DNA of 64,000 nt from Bacteroidota bacterium. Its GTDB lineage: Bacteria > Bacteroidota > Bacteroidia > CAILMK01 > JACPUW01. Of this stretch, positions 52,262-61,290 are shown in pieces (position 1 is the first letter of the stretch; each line of letters opens with the position of its first letter). The notes under the pieces are model-generated. The model saw only the letters and a program-made list of their open reading frames with translations, did no database searches and was not told where the DNA came from. The stretch spans positions 132,322 to 196,321 of the forward strand of contig JACPUW010000030.1 of assembly GCA_016192035.1 (NCBI GenBank), read 5' to 3'. The translations under genes were made by a program, and so were the position numbers.

Positions 52262-55200
52262 TTATTTTAAGATTACAAGCTTTTGGGTGGCATCGGCTTC
52301 CAGGCCATCTGAACTTCTTACCGATACCTTATATATATATACGCCCCGGCCTATGGTCTGTCCAAAGTCATCAAGGCCATCCCATTCCAACTGGTTGAAA
52401 GTGGACCCAGCACTTAGCTGTGCGGTTTCAAGGGTTTTGACCAACCTGCCCGAAATGGTAAATATCTGCACCCTAACGGATAACAAATCGCCAGGGCGGT
52501 TATGGGTAAACCAGAAGGTGGTGCGGGTGCTAAATGGATTGGGGTAATTGAGCACATGTTCCAAAGCAAGCTGAGAGGTACTGGCCACTACAAATTCCGT
52601 ATAGGCGGTGGCCGAATTGTTTGCCACATCCCACACTTTTAGTGATAGCGTATGCCTCCCCTCGGTAAGGTTCTTAAAGGGATAGCGTATCCAGCCTGTG
52701 GTATAGTCGTCCAACTCACCTTCATAGTAGTCATTTACCACTATTGGCTCATTGTCGTCCAGGGTCATGGTGAGCGCATGGCCTATTCCTGTTCCCACGG
52801 TGTTGATGCCATTGTCGTCAGAGGCATAGCCTATGGCCAGGGGGCTTTCATTGCTTATGCCTCCAAAAGAAAACTGTATGTCGTTAATATACAGTTCTGT
52901 TGATGGGGGATTGTCATCAGATACGCTATTGGTAGCGGTGCCACCAATCAGCAATCCGTCAAACATGCCATTGCCATCTTCTTCACCATTTTCGGTGTAG
53001 TGACTAATCTTGCCTTGGCCCAATTTATAGGCTATGTCCTTGGGAACGATGAACGAGTAATTGAACTGTCCATTGGAAACGCTGGCCTTGCCCTTATAGA
53101 TAATGCTGTGGCGGGAACCAAACCGAATGCGCTTGCTCCTGGGGTCATTGGCCAAGGTCTTTACGGAGTCTTTTTTGTCAAATACCGTTGGGTAAATCAC
53201 ACCATTGAAACTCGGCAGGGGATTATTGTTGGCATCGGCCACAAAACCCGTGATACTTACCTTAGAAAGGGCAGTAAGGGTGTCAGGGCTGAATTCACTC
53301 GCAGGTTTTCCGTTTATGGTAGATACCACTACGCGGTGCTTGGGATAGGCCAATCCTACCACAGGGTCACCCAGCAAAGAAAAGTTTCTGGTATTGGTAG
53401 TTAGCCCATAGTTGTTTTTAGTTGTCATAATTATTTCACCCAGGCACCGGTACTTATCGCCTACGGGCTCAAAGGCATTGTCGGTATAGAGCCGTCTCAG
53501 CAGGGCAGCGTTTGCTCCTGCGTACACTACCCGGGTGGTGGTAAGCAGGGCTATGGCCCCGCCATCGGGGTTAAGAAGTATATGTTCTCCAGCCGAAGTA
53601 CGGGTGGGGTCATCAAAACGGCTTAGTTCACAAGTGGCAGTAACAAAGAGTGGTAGCCGGGGGGCATTTCGCCAATTTTTTATCATGGTGTTGTCAAGCA
53701 CCCGTTCATGTGCCCAGCCCAATTCGCCGCCATGGCCCATATAATTGATTATGAACACACCATTTTCTATTGTGTTGTCTATGCGCTGTTTCACATCGGG
53801 GTATTCAGCACCGCTTGCCCCTATTTGCTGTACATAGGCATCAAAATACAGTTTTCGCACATTGAACAGTGGGTAAGCGGTATCAATGAAATTGGCAAAT
53901 TCTTCGGTTTGGCTTAGGTGCAAATTGTCGTCTTCGTCATCGGCCACAAACAGGATGTTGTTTCGCCAATCGCCCAGGGCTGCTGGGGAGTGGTAGGCTT
54001 TGATCTTTTCTACCATTTCCATGGCCTGCCTCACCGAATGGACGGGCAAACGGCCAATGGCAATATCAAGTAATTGAGGTTCCGAGGTTTCCCAGTTTCC
54101 TTCGGACGGATCTAAGAGCCCGTAGTAATCGTCGCTCATATAACTTGATGTGGGGGAGATGGAATTGTTGCTCTGGTATGAGGGCACCAAATTGGTGTTG
54201 CCCACTATGCGGTCCTTGAAATCGTAAGACGCATCCCCAAACAGTATAAGAAATTTTGGTTGTTCATCGGCTGAGGGTGCATTTTCATAGAAGTACCTAA
54301 TACAGTCGCGAATGGCCGAAATGTCTTGCGTGCCCGACGAAAACTCATTGTATATCTGCTGGGGGGTCACTATGTTCACTTTATAGCCTTCATGCTCTTG
54401 GTGGAAGCTGGCCAATGCCTTGGCTGCGGTCACAAATGAATCATAAGCCACAATAAATACTTGGGCAAATGGAAGGCCGTGAATGTTTTGGTTGAGTACC
54501 CTGCCGGCGTAGGAGGGGGTGCCTGCATATTCGTCCATAAATGCGATGTATTCGCCTACCTGGCCTCCATACGTTTTAAAGGAAAGAATACCACTATTGA
54601 ACTCAGTTTCCATAGCGGCTGCATCAAAGACTTTATCTACCCGCCAAACTTGTAAGCCGGCCAAGGAGGTGGAAATATTGAACTGTACTATCTGTTCCTG
54701 GTTTCCTATGCTCTTTTTGTCTCTAAAAGCCCATTGGCCACCGGGATAGCTAAGGGCCGCCCGCCCTATGATTTCAAAATAGTTAAGCCAGCCTACTGCG
54801 GAGGAAGTGGACTTGTTGTATTGATAAGATACCTTAAGGGAGTTGGAACTAACCAGGGCGCTGTCCCTGGTGGTGGCGAGTGATACATAGGGTTCCAGAT
54901 AGTCGCTGCCGGTGCCGGGCAGGTTTTGGTTATATAGGGTTTTTCCGTTGATTTTCAACGTAAAGGATGAGCTTTGACCAATGCTCCGGCCCGCTACCGA
55001 GGAACGAATGGTTACTGGAAAACTGGTATTCAGGCCGTGAACACTGCCCAGGTCAAAATCTTGCAAGGTGTTGAAATTGAATTCCTCACCGAACCACTCC
55101 TTACCGGTCTTCACGTTTTTGGATATTTCGGTAAGAAAATCATTGTGATGTACATATCTATAGTCGTATTCATTGGTAACCAACTGGGCAGGCCCAATTG

Positions 55201-56098
55201 GGGTTTTGGCCTTGGGTATTTCAGTGCGGGCATAGCCGCCCAGGCATACCATATATGATATGGATTCAGCGTAGGTGTGCTTAGCATGTACCCAGTTGTT
55301 GCCTTGCCTAGACAATGACCAAGTTATGGGGCCTTGGGCATAAAAGAGAAGGTAGTCGCCGTCGTTAAAAACTCCATCTGACAAACCGACCCCCTTGCTG
55401 GGTATCTCTATTAGGTCTTCTGGCCTTTCGGCCGAGTTTGACATGGGCAATTCCTCACCGCCGTAGCCAAACACGGCCACCTTTCTGGAGTCAAACTTTT
55501 CTATATCAATGGAATGATCTGCAAAGAATTTCTTGTTCAATTTATACACCCCCGTTCCGCTTACCTCTATTCTATGCCATTCGCCAAAGCCCAGCTTGGA
55601 GTCTAGTTTGCCCGAGCGCTTGTAAGAAGAGGCACCACTGTTGCCGTTGTTTGGCACCCACGAAACTTTGAGAACGAGGTCTTCTATCAGTTCCACCTCA
55701 CTTCCCATTTTTTTTATGGGCACTAGGTAATAAAAGAACACGGGCAAGCCCTTTTCATAGCCTGTTTGTACATAACCGGCATAACCTTCTTCCACAAAAT
55801 CGGCATAAGGAAACTCAAGGGGGGTGTATTTTACTTTTCTGGTTTTCACTACTTCCAGTTCTACTTGTGGTATCTGCCCCTTTTTGCCTTCCAATCTTTC
55901 TATCAGCATGGGCAAATGGCCACGTGAAGGCTCATACACCGCCAAGTCAAAACCCATGAGTTTTCGGCTGTCGGCTATATTCGGGTCGTTATTTGACAAA
56001 TAAGCCCAATCCAGATGCACAGGAATAGAGGTTTGGCCATTTACGGAACCAGCAGCAAAAAGAATCGCCGAAAAAAAGATGGATTGAAAACACTTCAT
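52262..56098 (-). CDS. porU: T9SS C-terminal-signal sortase/peptidase PorU
   Basis: A gingipain-like (C25) cysteine peptidase on the cell surface that removes the C-terminal signal of T9SS cargo and links it to the outer membrane. From the ATG at 56098 it has 1278 residues, with a signal peptide (MKCFQSIFFSAILFAAGSVNGQ). The catalytic pair is seen as YMGHGGELGWAHE (His about residue 787) and VTATCELSRFDDPTRTSAGE (Cys about 820). The N-terminal 500 residues are beta-rich, and the last 90 (VRVQIFTISGRLVKTLE, GRGVYIYKVSV) resemble a T9SS C-terminal domain. It is followed by porV. Confidence 0.95.
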   Translation of the reverse strand: MKCFQSIFFSAILFAAGSVNGQTSIPVHLDWAYLSNNDPNIADSRKLMGFDLAVYEPSRGHLPMLIERLEGKKGQIPQVELEVVKTRKVKYTPLEFPYADFVEEGYAGYVQTGYEKGLPVFFYYLVPIKKMGSEVELIEDLVLKVSWVPNNGNSGASSYKRSGKLDSKLGFGEWHRIEVSGTGVYKLNKKFFADHSIDIEKFDSRKVAVFGYGGEELPMSNSAERPEDLIEIPSKGVGLSDGVFNDGDYLLFYAQGPITWSLSRQGNNWVHAKHTYAESISYMVCLGGYARTEIPKAKTPIGPAQLVTNEYDYRYVHHNDFLTEISKNVKTGKEWFGEEFNFNTLQDFDLGSVHGLNTSFPVTIRSSVAGRSIGQSSSFTLKINGKTLYNQNLPGTGSDYLEPYVSLATTRDSALVSSNSLKVSYQYNKSTSSAVGWLNYFEIIGRAALSYPGGQWAFRDKKSIGNQEQIVQFNISTSLAGLQVWRVDKVFDAAAMETEFNSGILSFKTYGGQVGEYIAFMDEYAGTPSYAGRVLNQNIHGLPFAQVFIVAYDSFVTAAKALASFHQEHEGYKVNIVTPQQIYNEFSSGTQDISAIRDCIRYFYENAPSADEQPKFLILFGDASYDFKDRIVGNTNLVPSYQSNNSISPTSSYMSDDYYGLLDPSEGNWETSEPQLLDIAIGRLPVHSVRQAMEMVEKIKAYHSPAALGDWRNNILFVADDEDDNLHLSQTEEFANFIDTAYPLFNVRKLYFDAYVQQIGASGAEYPDVKQRIDNTIENGVFIINYMGHGGELGWAHERVLDNTMIKNWRNAPRLPLFVTATCELSRFDDPTRTSAGEHILLNPDGGAIALLTTTRVVYAGANAALLRRLYTDNAFEPVGDKYRCLGEIIMTTKNNYGLTTNTRNFSLLGDPVVGLAYPKHRVVVSTINGKPASEFSPDTLTALSKVSITGFVADANNNPLPSFNGVIYPTVFDKKDSVKTLANDPRSKRIRFGSRHSIIYKGKASVSNGQFNYSFIVPKDIAYKLGQGKISHYTENGEEDGNGMFDGLLIGGTATNSVSDDNPPSTELYINDIQFSFGGISNESPLAIGYASDDNGINTVGTGIGHALTMTLDDNEPIVVNDYYEGELDDYTTGWIRYPFKNLTEGRHTLSLKVWDVANNSATAYTEFVVASTSQLALEHVLNYPNPFSTRTTFWFTHNRPGDLLSVRVQIFTISGRLVKTLETAQLSAGSTFNQLEWDGLDDFGQTIGRGVYIYKVSVRSSDGLEADATQKLVILK

Positions 56099-56122
56099 GA
56101 AAGGGTAAGATTTGGATAACCT

Positions 56123-56130
56123 TATATTTG
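56123..56130 (+). promoter_or_regulatory. Possible -7 box of sprF-gldJ
   Basis: TATATTTG fits TAnnTTTG on the plus strand, 81 bases before the sprF ATG. No TTG at N19 was found. Confidence 0.3.
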
Positions 56131-56167
56131 GCCGGGTAAACGGCACCGGCTAAGAGTTGTTGTCGAA

Positions 56168-56175
56168 CAAAATTA
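56168..56175 (-). promoter_or_regulatory. Possible -7 box of porU-porV
   Basis: TAATTTTG on the minus strand fits TAnnTTTG, 70 bases before the porU ATG. No clear -33 TTG. Confidence 0.3.
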
Positions 56176-56210
56176 AATTCGCATTCTAGTTGACCTTAAA
56201 TAAAAACCCC

Positions 56211-57191
56211 ATGTATCGATTAGTTCCCCTAATGTTAATGTTGGGAATGGGCGGTATCCTTCAAGCCCAAGACCCCCAATTCAGCCAGTTTTACGCCAAT
56301 GCGCTTTATCTTAACCCTGCTTTGGCCGGCGCGGTAGGTGGCCCCAGGGTAGCCCTTAACTGGAGGTACCAATGGCCTGAAGCACCAGGTGGCGATTTTA
56401 GAACCTATAGTGCATCCTATGACCAACACTTCGACGGTATTGGTGGTGGGATTGGCGCACAGGTGATGTATGACAGGGCGGGTGAAGGCAATTTGGCCAC
56501 CACCACTGTCATGGTTGCATATTCTTACTACTTGAAGGTTAACGACGTGCTCTCCATAAAGGCGGGATTGCAAGCCGGTATTTTTCAGCGCAGCCTTGAT
56601 GTAAGCGCCCTGCGCTTTCCCGACCAGATCCACCCGCGATTGGGCTTTATTTACCCCACAGAGGAGAATATTCCCAATACATCCATAGGGCCTTTCCCTG
56701 ACTTTGCCGCTGGAGCAATAGCTTATACCGATAGGTACTATGGCGGTTTTGCTGTCCACCACATCACCGAGCCCAACCAAACTTTCATGGATAATGATAA
56801 TAGCAAGCTATACAGAAAGATAACCCTACATGCGGGCATGATGATCCCGCTTGATAAGGGTACCAGGAACCCCACGACTTTTATCTCGCCAAATATTTTG
56901 TACCAACGCCAATTCAACTTCACACAGGTCACTTTTGGTGGGTATTTTATTAAGCAGTACTTTATAGTAGGGGCCTTGTTTAGACAAACCGGATCTAACC
57001 CTGATGCCTTTATAGCCCTAGTAGGCGTAAACAAAGATGCCTTTAGGATTGGGTATAGCTATGATATAGCTGTTTCAAATGTGAGTTCCGCCGCACGTGG
57101 AAGCCATGAAGTATCACTGGTAATCAATGTGCCCTACACCAAGAAGGCTAAACCCATCAAGTGGAAGCCGATTTCTTGTCCCAATCTTTAG
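56211..57191 (+). CDS. sprF: PorP/SprF-family T9SS outer-membrane protein (second copy)
   Basis: A 326-residue outer-membrane barrel of the PorP/SprF family. Signal peptide MYRLVPLMLMLGMGGILQAQ, then DPQFSQFYANALYLNPALAGA, the family mark; the body repeats GIGAQVMYDRAGEGNL, AGAIAYTDRYYGGFAVHHI and ends SLVINVPYTKKAKP. The ATG at 56211 was chosen over an in-frame TTG at 56190. It diverges from porU and lies 72 bases ahead of gldJ. Unlike the copy at 23.5 kb, it is not joined to gldK. Each PorP/SprF usually serves a distinct adhesin or cargo; the partner here is unknown. Confidence 0.92.
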   Translation: MYRLVPLMLMLGMGGILQAQDPQFSQFYANALYLNPALAGAVGGPRVALNWRYQWPEAPGGDFRTYSASYDQHFDGIGGGIGAQVMYDRAGEGNLATTTVMVAYSYYLKVNDVLSIKAGLQAGIFQRSLDVSALRFPDQIHPRLGFIYPTEENIPNTSIGPFPDFAAGAIAYTDRYYGGFAVHHITEPNQTFMDNDNSKLYRKITLHAGMMIPLDKGTRNPTTFISPNILYQRQFNFTQVTFGGYFIKQYFIVGALFRQTGSNPDAFIALVGVNKDAFRIGYSYDIAVSNVSSAARGSHEVSLVINVPYTKKAKPIKWKPISCPNL

Positions 57192-57263
57192 TAAGGCCGC
57201 TCAGGTAACAATATTTCTTTATTATTGCAGTCCAAACACACTTTCTGAAAACAGAAGCAACGA

Positions 57264-58817
57264 ATGAATAGCAGGTTTTCAATTATTGCGGGATTAACTC
57301 TGATCGGCGCGATTGCCGTTTCTTGCGGCCCAGGCGGGGACATTGACCCATACACCGGCTGGAAATACAACGACAAAAAGTATGGTGGTTTTGAAGTGGT
57401 AACCGGCAGGGACCAAAGGACTCCCACCAACATGGTCTTTGTACCCGGCGGCCAATTCACAATGGGCTTGTTTGAACAAGACATGACCTTTGAAGCCAAT
57501 GCGCTTCCGCGCATTGTAACGGTGCAATCCTTTTACATGGATGAAACCGAAGTAACCAACCTTTCCTACCTGTTCTACCTATATTGGTTGAAAAAGGTAC
57601 ATGTATCCAACCCACAAGTATTCCAAAGTGCACTGCCCGACACCTTTTGTTGGCGTGACCCCTTGGCTTACAATGAGCCAATGGTGCGCTACTATTTCAG
57701 GCACCCATCTTACCAGCAGTATCCGGTAGTGGGTGTGAGCTGGCTACAGGCTTCGGAATACGCCTTGTGGCGGACCGATAGGGTAAATGAGCAAGCCCTG
57801 ATTAAGGCCGGGGTATTTAAGCCAGCGGCCGATGAGCAGTTTGATGCCGAAAACTTCAATACCGAAGCCTACTTGGTTGGCCAATATGAGCACCCAGCGC
57901 CCGGAAGGTCACTCAAGGATGCCTTTGGCAAAGACAGAAGGGTGCGCGTAGAAGATGGTATTTTTCAACCTGATATCCGTTTGCCAACGGAAGCAGAGTG
58001 GGAATATGCAGCCTTTGCAAACGAAGGAAATGGTGTGCCGGGCGATGAAAACATCAACACCAAGCGGCTATACACTTCCAACGGTCTCACCACGCGCCAA
58101 ACTGTAGGGCCTGGCCGGGGCAAGTTCTATATGAACTATAAGCGGGGAAGGGGTGACAACATGGGCCTTTCTATTACACCCAACGACGCCGCCGATATAC
58201 CAGCCCCGGTAGATATGTATGTGCCAAATGATTTTGGCTTATATAACATGGGCGGTAACGTGGCCGAATGGGTAGCCGATGTATATCGTCCACTATCACA
58301 CGAGGATGTGTCTGACTTTAACCCATATCGTGGAAACGAATTCCAAGTGCTTGACCGAAACGATGATGGAACCGTAAAGGACAAGGATTCACTGGGCAGG
58401 CTTTTGTACAGGGATGTCACCATAATGGAAAACCTCATTCGCAGAAACTACAAGATAGCCGATAACCGAGGGTATGATGATGCCATCAACTATGTGGAAG
58501 GCTCTGAGCAGCCTTATCGCTACGCAAACAATTCAAAGCAAGGATTTTGGTATGGCGAAATACCAGAAGAGCTTAAGACTGACAGTTTGTTGGAATTGCT
58601 CTTTGTGGGAACCAGCTTAATCAATGATATAGCCCGGGTGTACAAAGGTGGCTCTTGGGACGACCGTGCTTTTTGGCTCACTCCCGGTGCCAGAAGATTT
58701 TTGGACCAAAACCTTTCGTCGCGCATAGTGGGATTTAGGTGTGCCGTGGTGCGGGTAGGCGGCTCGCCTGGACTTGACGCCAATGGCAAGATCATAAACG
58801 GCAAGGTGAAAGATTAA
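57264..58817 (+). CDS. gldJ: Gliding motility lipoprotein GldJ
   Basis: A lipoprotein required for gliding and, through GldK stability, for type IX secretion. The signal peptide ends in AVSC (lipidated Cys about residue 21). As in GldK the fold is SUMF1-like: VPGGQFTMGLFEQD (about 60), MDETEVTNLSYLFYLYWL, YPVVGVSWLQASEYALWR, RLPTEAEWEYAAFANEGNG and NMGGNVAEWVADVY, ending KGGSWDDRAFWL and VGFRCAVVRVG. 517 residues and the longer insertions distinguish it from GldK. A strong terminator follows. Confidence 0.95.
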   Translation: MNSRFSIIAGLTLIGAIAVSCGPGGDIDPYTGWKYNDKKYGGFEVVTGRDQRTPTNMVFVPGGQFTMGLFEQDMTFEANALPRIVTVQSFYMDETEVTNLSYLFYLYWLKKVHVSNPQVFQSALPDTFCWRDPLAYNEPMVRYYFRHPSYQQYPVVGVSWLQASEYALWRTDRVNEQALIKAGVFKPAADEQFDAENFNTEAYLVGQYEHPAPGRSLKDAFGKDRRVRVEDGIFQPDIRLPTEAEWEYAAFANEGNGVPGDENINTKRLYTSNGLTTRQTVGPGRGKFYMNYKRGRGDNMGLSITPNDAADIPAPVDMYVPNDFGLYNMGGNVAEWVADVYRPLSHEDVSDFNPYRGNEFQVLDRNDDGTVKDKDSLGRLLYRDVTIMENLIRRNYKIADNRGYDDAINYVEGSEQPYRYANNSKQGFWYGEIPEELKTDSLLELLFVGTSLINDIARVYKGGSWDDRAFWLTPGARRFLDQNLSSRIVGFRCAVVRVGGSPGLDANGKIINGKVKD

Positions 58818-58836
58818 CGCCAAAGTTCGTACGCAT

Positions 58837-58868
58837 ACAAAAAGCCGCTCCCAAGAGCGGCTTTTTGT
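58837..58868 (+). terminator. Rho-independent terminator of sprF-gldJ
   Basis: A perfect 14-bp stem, ACAAAAAGCCGCTC with GAGCGGCTTTTTGT, around CCAA; the T-run lies in the right arm. It ends 25 bases before the next gene. Confidence 0.92.
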
Positions 58869-58892
58869 GTATTTATAAGTCTAATCAAGGTA

Positions 58893-61232
58893 GTGGCCAG
58901 CACTACATTTGCCCGCCAATACCGTCAAATGTGGGCCCACATTTCTACCCTTGTTACCAAGTATAGGGTTTCCCTATTGCTCCTAGTGCTTGGCATAACT
59001 GCCTTTATGGCATACCATGCCAAAGACGTACAACTGGCTTATGAAATTGCCAGGGTGGTGCCCGACAACGACAGCGACTATGTAGCTTATTTGAAATTTA
59101 AGGAACTATTTGGCCAGGACGGTACTACCATGGTACTGGGGGTGAAAAAGGATGCCTTCTTCTCATTAGGCTTCTTTACCGCTTGGAAAGATTTGGCTAC
59201 CCAGCTGGGGCAAGTGGAGGGGATAGACCACGTACTATCTATTTACAATGCCCGCAGGATACTCAAAAACAGCGAGGAGAAAGCTTTTTATGGTGAAGAA
59301 ATCTTTGCCAATGTGGTTGACCAGAAGCAGTTGGATAGTTTGGAAGAGGAATACCGGGCCAACCCTCTATACCAGGGTACCTTTTTCAATTTTGAGTCTC
59401 ATACGGCCTTTATGGCCATAACTATCAATACGGAAGTGTTGGCGAGCAAGCAGCGATACGATCTCATCGACCAAATCGTAGAAATAAGTGACCGGGTTTT
59501 GTCGCCATATGATACCGAAGCCAGGTTTTCGGGGCTTCCCTTTATACGCACAAGTATTGCTTCGGCAGTCAAAACCGAAATGCAGTTTTTCTCGGTGCTT
59601 TCCCTAATCATGTGCGCGGGAATCTTGCTCCTGTTCTTTAGGACTTTCACTTCGGTGATATTTCCAATAGTAGTTATTGCCATTATCGTTATTTGGGCAT
59701 TGGGCACCGTGTCGCTGTTTGACTTTAGGATTAACGCCGTAACCAGCCTTATCCCGCCTCTCATCATCATCATTGGCGTGCCAAACTTTATCTACTTGGT
59801 AAACAAGTTCCACAGTGAGTATAAAAAGCACGGCAATAAGTTGGCGGCCATTCACCGTATGGTACAAAAAATTGGGGTAGTGACTTTTATGACCAATGCC
59901 ACTACGGCAGTTGGGTTTTTGGTACTGGCATTCACCAAATCGCCCATGCTCCGTGAATTTGGTGTGGTTGCCGGCATCAACATATTGGCTACATTCTTTG
60001 TGTCCATCATAGTAGTCCCGGCTTTTTTTTCTTATTTGCCTGAACCAAACCAGCGGCATACCCACTACCTAGACCGTAAGTGGATGGAAAAACTTACCAG
60101 GAGGATAGCCTTTGTGGTGCTGAGAAAGCGCAAGTACGTGTATGCGTTTACCATCCTGCTAATAGCTGCTGCGGTGGTAGGGGCCGGGAAACTCAGGGCT
60201 ATAGGGTACGTGCTGGATGATGTGCCCAAGGAAAAAAAGGTGTATAAAGACTTAAAATTCTTTGAGAACAATTTTGGAGGGGTATTGCCCTTTGAGGTGG
60301 TGGTTACGGCCAGGGATCCTAAGGGTATAAACAACTTGGATGTGCTAGAGCGCATGTCGATTTTTCAAGATACCCTTGAAAGCCTCCCTCATGTATCGCG
60401 TACCTATTCAGTAGCCGATGTGGCGAAGGCATCTAGAATGGCGTTCTTTAACAATAATCCGGGACGCTGGGGCATACCTAACACCAGGGAACGCTCTTAT
60501 ATACTGCCTTACCTGCAGAATTCGAATGAAAATGCGGGATTGCTGGAAAACTTGGTGGATAGTACCGGACAGATAGGCCGTATCTCCCTCAACATAGCAG
60601 ATATAGGTTCGGTTAAAACCACTCAATTGCTCAAAAGGCTCACTGATGTTGGAAACCAAGTATTTGAAGGCCAGGCAAGCGTGTCGTTCACTGGGGTGAG
60701 CCTGCTTTTTATCAAGAGCAATGAGTACCTAATAAAAAGCCTAATTAACAGTATGTTGCTGGCGTTTGCCATTATCTCCATCCTTATGGGATTCATGTTC
60801 AAGGACTTCCGAATGGTCTTGGCATCGCTCATCCCCAATTTGATACCCCTGGTGATAACCGCCGGTATTATGGGGTTTGCCGGAATTCCCCTAAAACCAT
60901 CAACCGTATTGGTGTTCAGCATTGCCTTTGGGATATCCATAGATGATGCACTGCACTTTTTGGCCAAATATCGCCAAGAACTTAACCAGCACAACTGGCC
61001 ATCATACCGGATTATCAGTGTGGCCATTACTGAAACTGGGCCTAGTATGATGTACACATCCATAGTGCTTTTTGCCGGGTTTTCCATTTTCGCGCTTTCC
61101 GATTTCGGCGGTACCGCAGCACTAGGCTACCTGTTGTCCGTCACCCTTTTGGTGGCCATGTTTACCAACCTTATCGTGCTGCCATCACTTATACTAACCT
61201 TTATAAACCGCAAGGGAAAGGCCAAGGGCTAA
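58893..61232 (+). CDS. MMPL/RND-superfamily membrane transporter
   Basis: A 779-residue inner-membrane protein with two repeats, each of one helix, a large periplasmic loop and five more helices, the RND/MMPL plan in compact form. In the first repeat, helices run from about residue 225 to 380 (FFSVLSLIMCAGILLLFFRTFTSVIFPIVVI); in the second from about 625 to 770. GISIDDALHFLAKYRQEL (about 690) carries the paired Asp of proton-relay helix IV; the first repeat has GVPNFIYLVNKFHSEY at the same place and lacks them. The substrate is unknown: lipids or hydrophobic compounds are typical. It stands 25 bases after the gldJ terminator and 58 before ileS. Confidence 0.88.
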   Translation: MASTTFARQYRQMWAHISTLVTKYRVSLLLLVLGITAFMAYHAKDVQLAYEIARVVPDNDSDYVAYLKFKELFGQDGTTMVLGVKKDAFFSLGFFTAWKDLATQLGQVEGIDHVLSIYNARRILKNSEEKAFYGEEIFANVVDQKQLDSLEEEYRANPLYQGTFFNFESHTAFMAITINTEVLASKQRYDLIDQIVEISDRVLSPYDTEARFSGLPFIRTSIASAVKTEMQFFSVLSLIMCAGILLLFFRTFTSVIFPIVVIAIIVIWALGTVSLFDFRINAVTSLIPPLIIIIGVPNFIYLVNKFHSEYKKHGNKLAAIHRMVQKIGVVTFMTNATTAVGFLVLAFTKSPMLREFGVVAGINILATFFVSIIVVPAFFSYLPEPNQRHTHYLDRKWMEKLTRRIAFVVLRKRKYVYAFTILLIAAAVVGAGKLRAIGYVLDDVPKEKKVYKDLKFFENNFGGVLPFEVVVTARDPKGINNLDVLERMSIFQDTLESLPHVSRTYSVADVAKASRMAFFNNNPGRWGIPNTRERSYILPYLQNSNENAGLLENLVDSTGQIGRISLNIADIGSVKTTQLLKRLTDVGNQVFEGQASVSFTGVSLLFIKSNEYLIKSLINSMLLAFAIISILMGFMFKDFRMVLASLIPNLIPLVITAGIMGFAGIPLKPSTVLVFSIAFGISIDDALHFLAKYRQELNQHNWPSYRIISVAITETGPSMMYTSIVLFAGFSIFALSDFGGTAALGYLLSVTLLVAMFTNLIVLPSLILTFINRKGKAKG

Positions 61233-61290
61233 AAGGTGTCTTTGGGGGTGACAGGTGGATATTTGCACCTTTAACCATTCCCCACCGCGT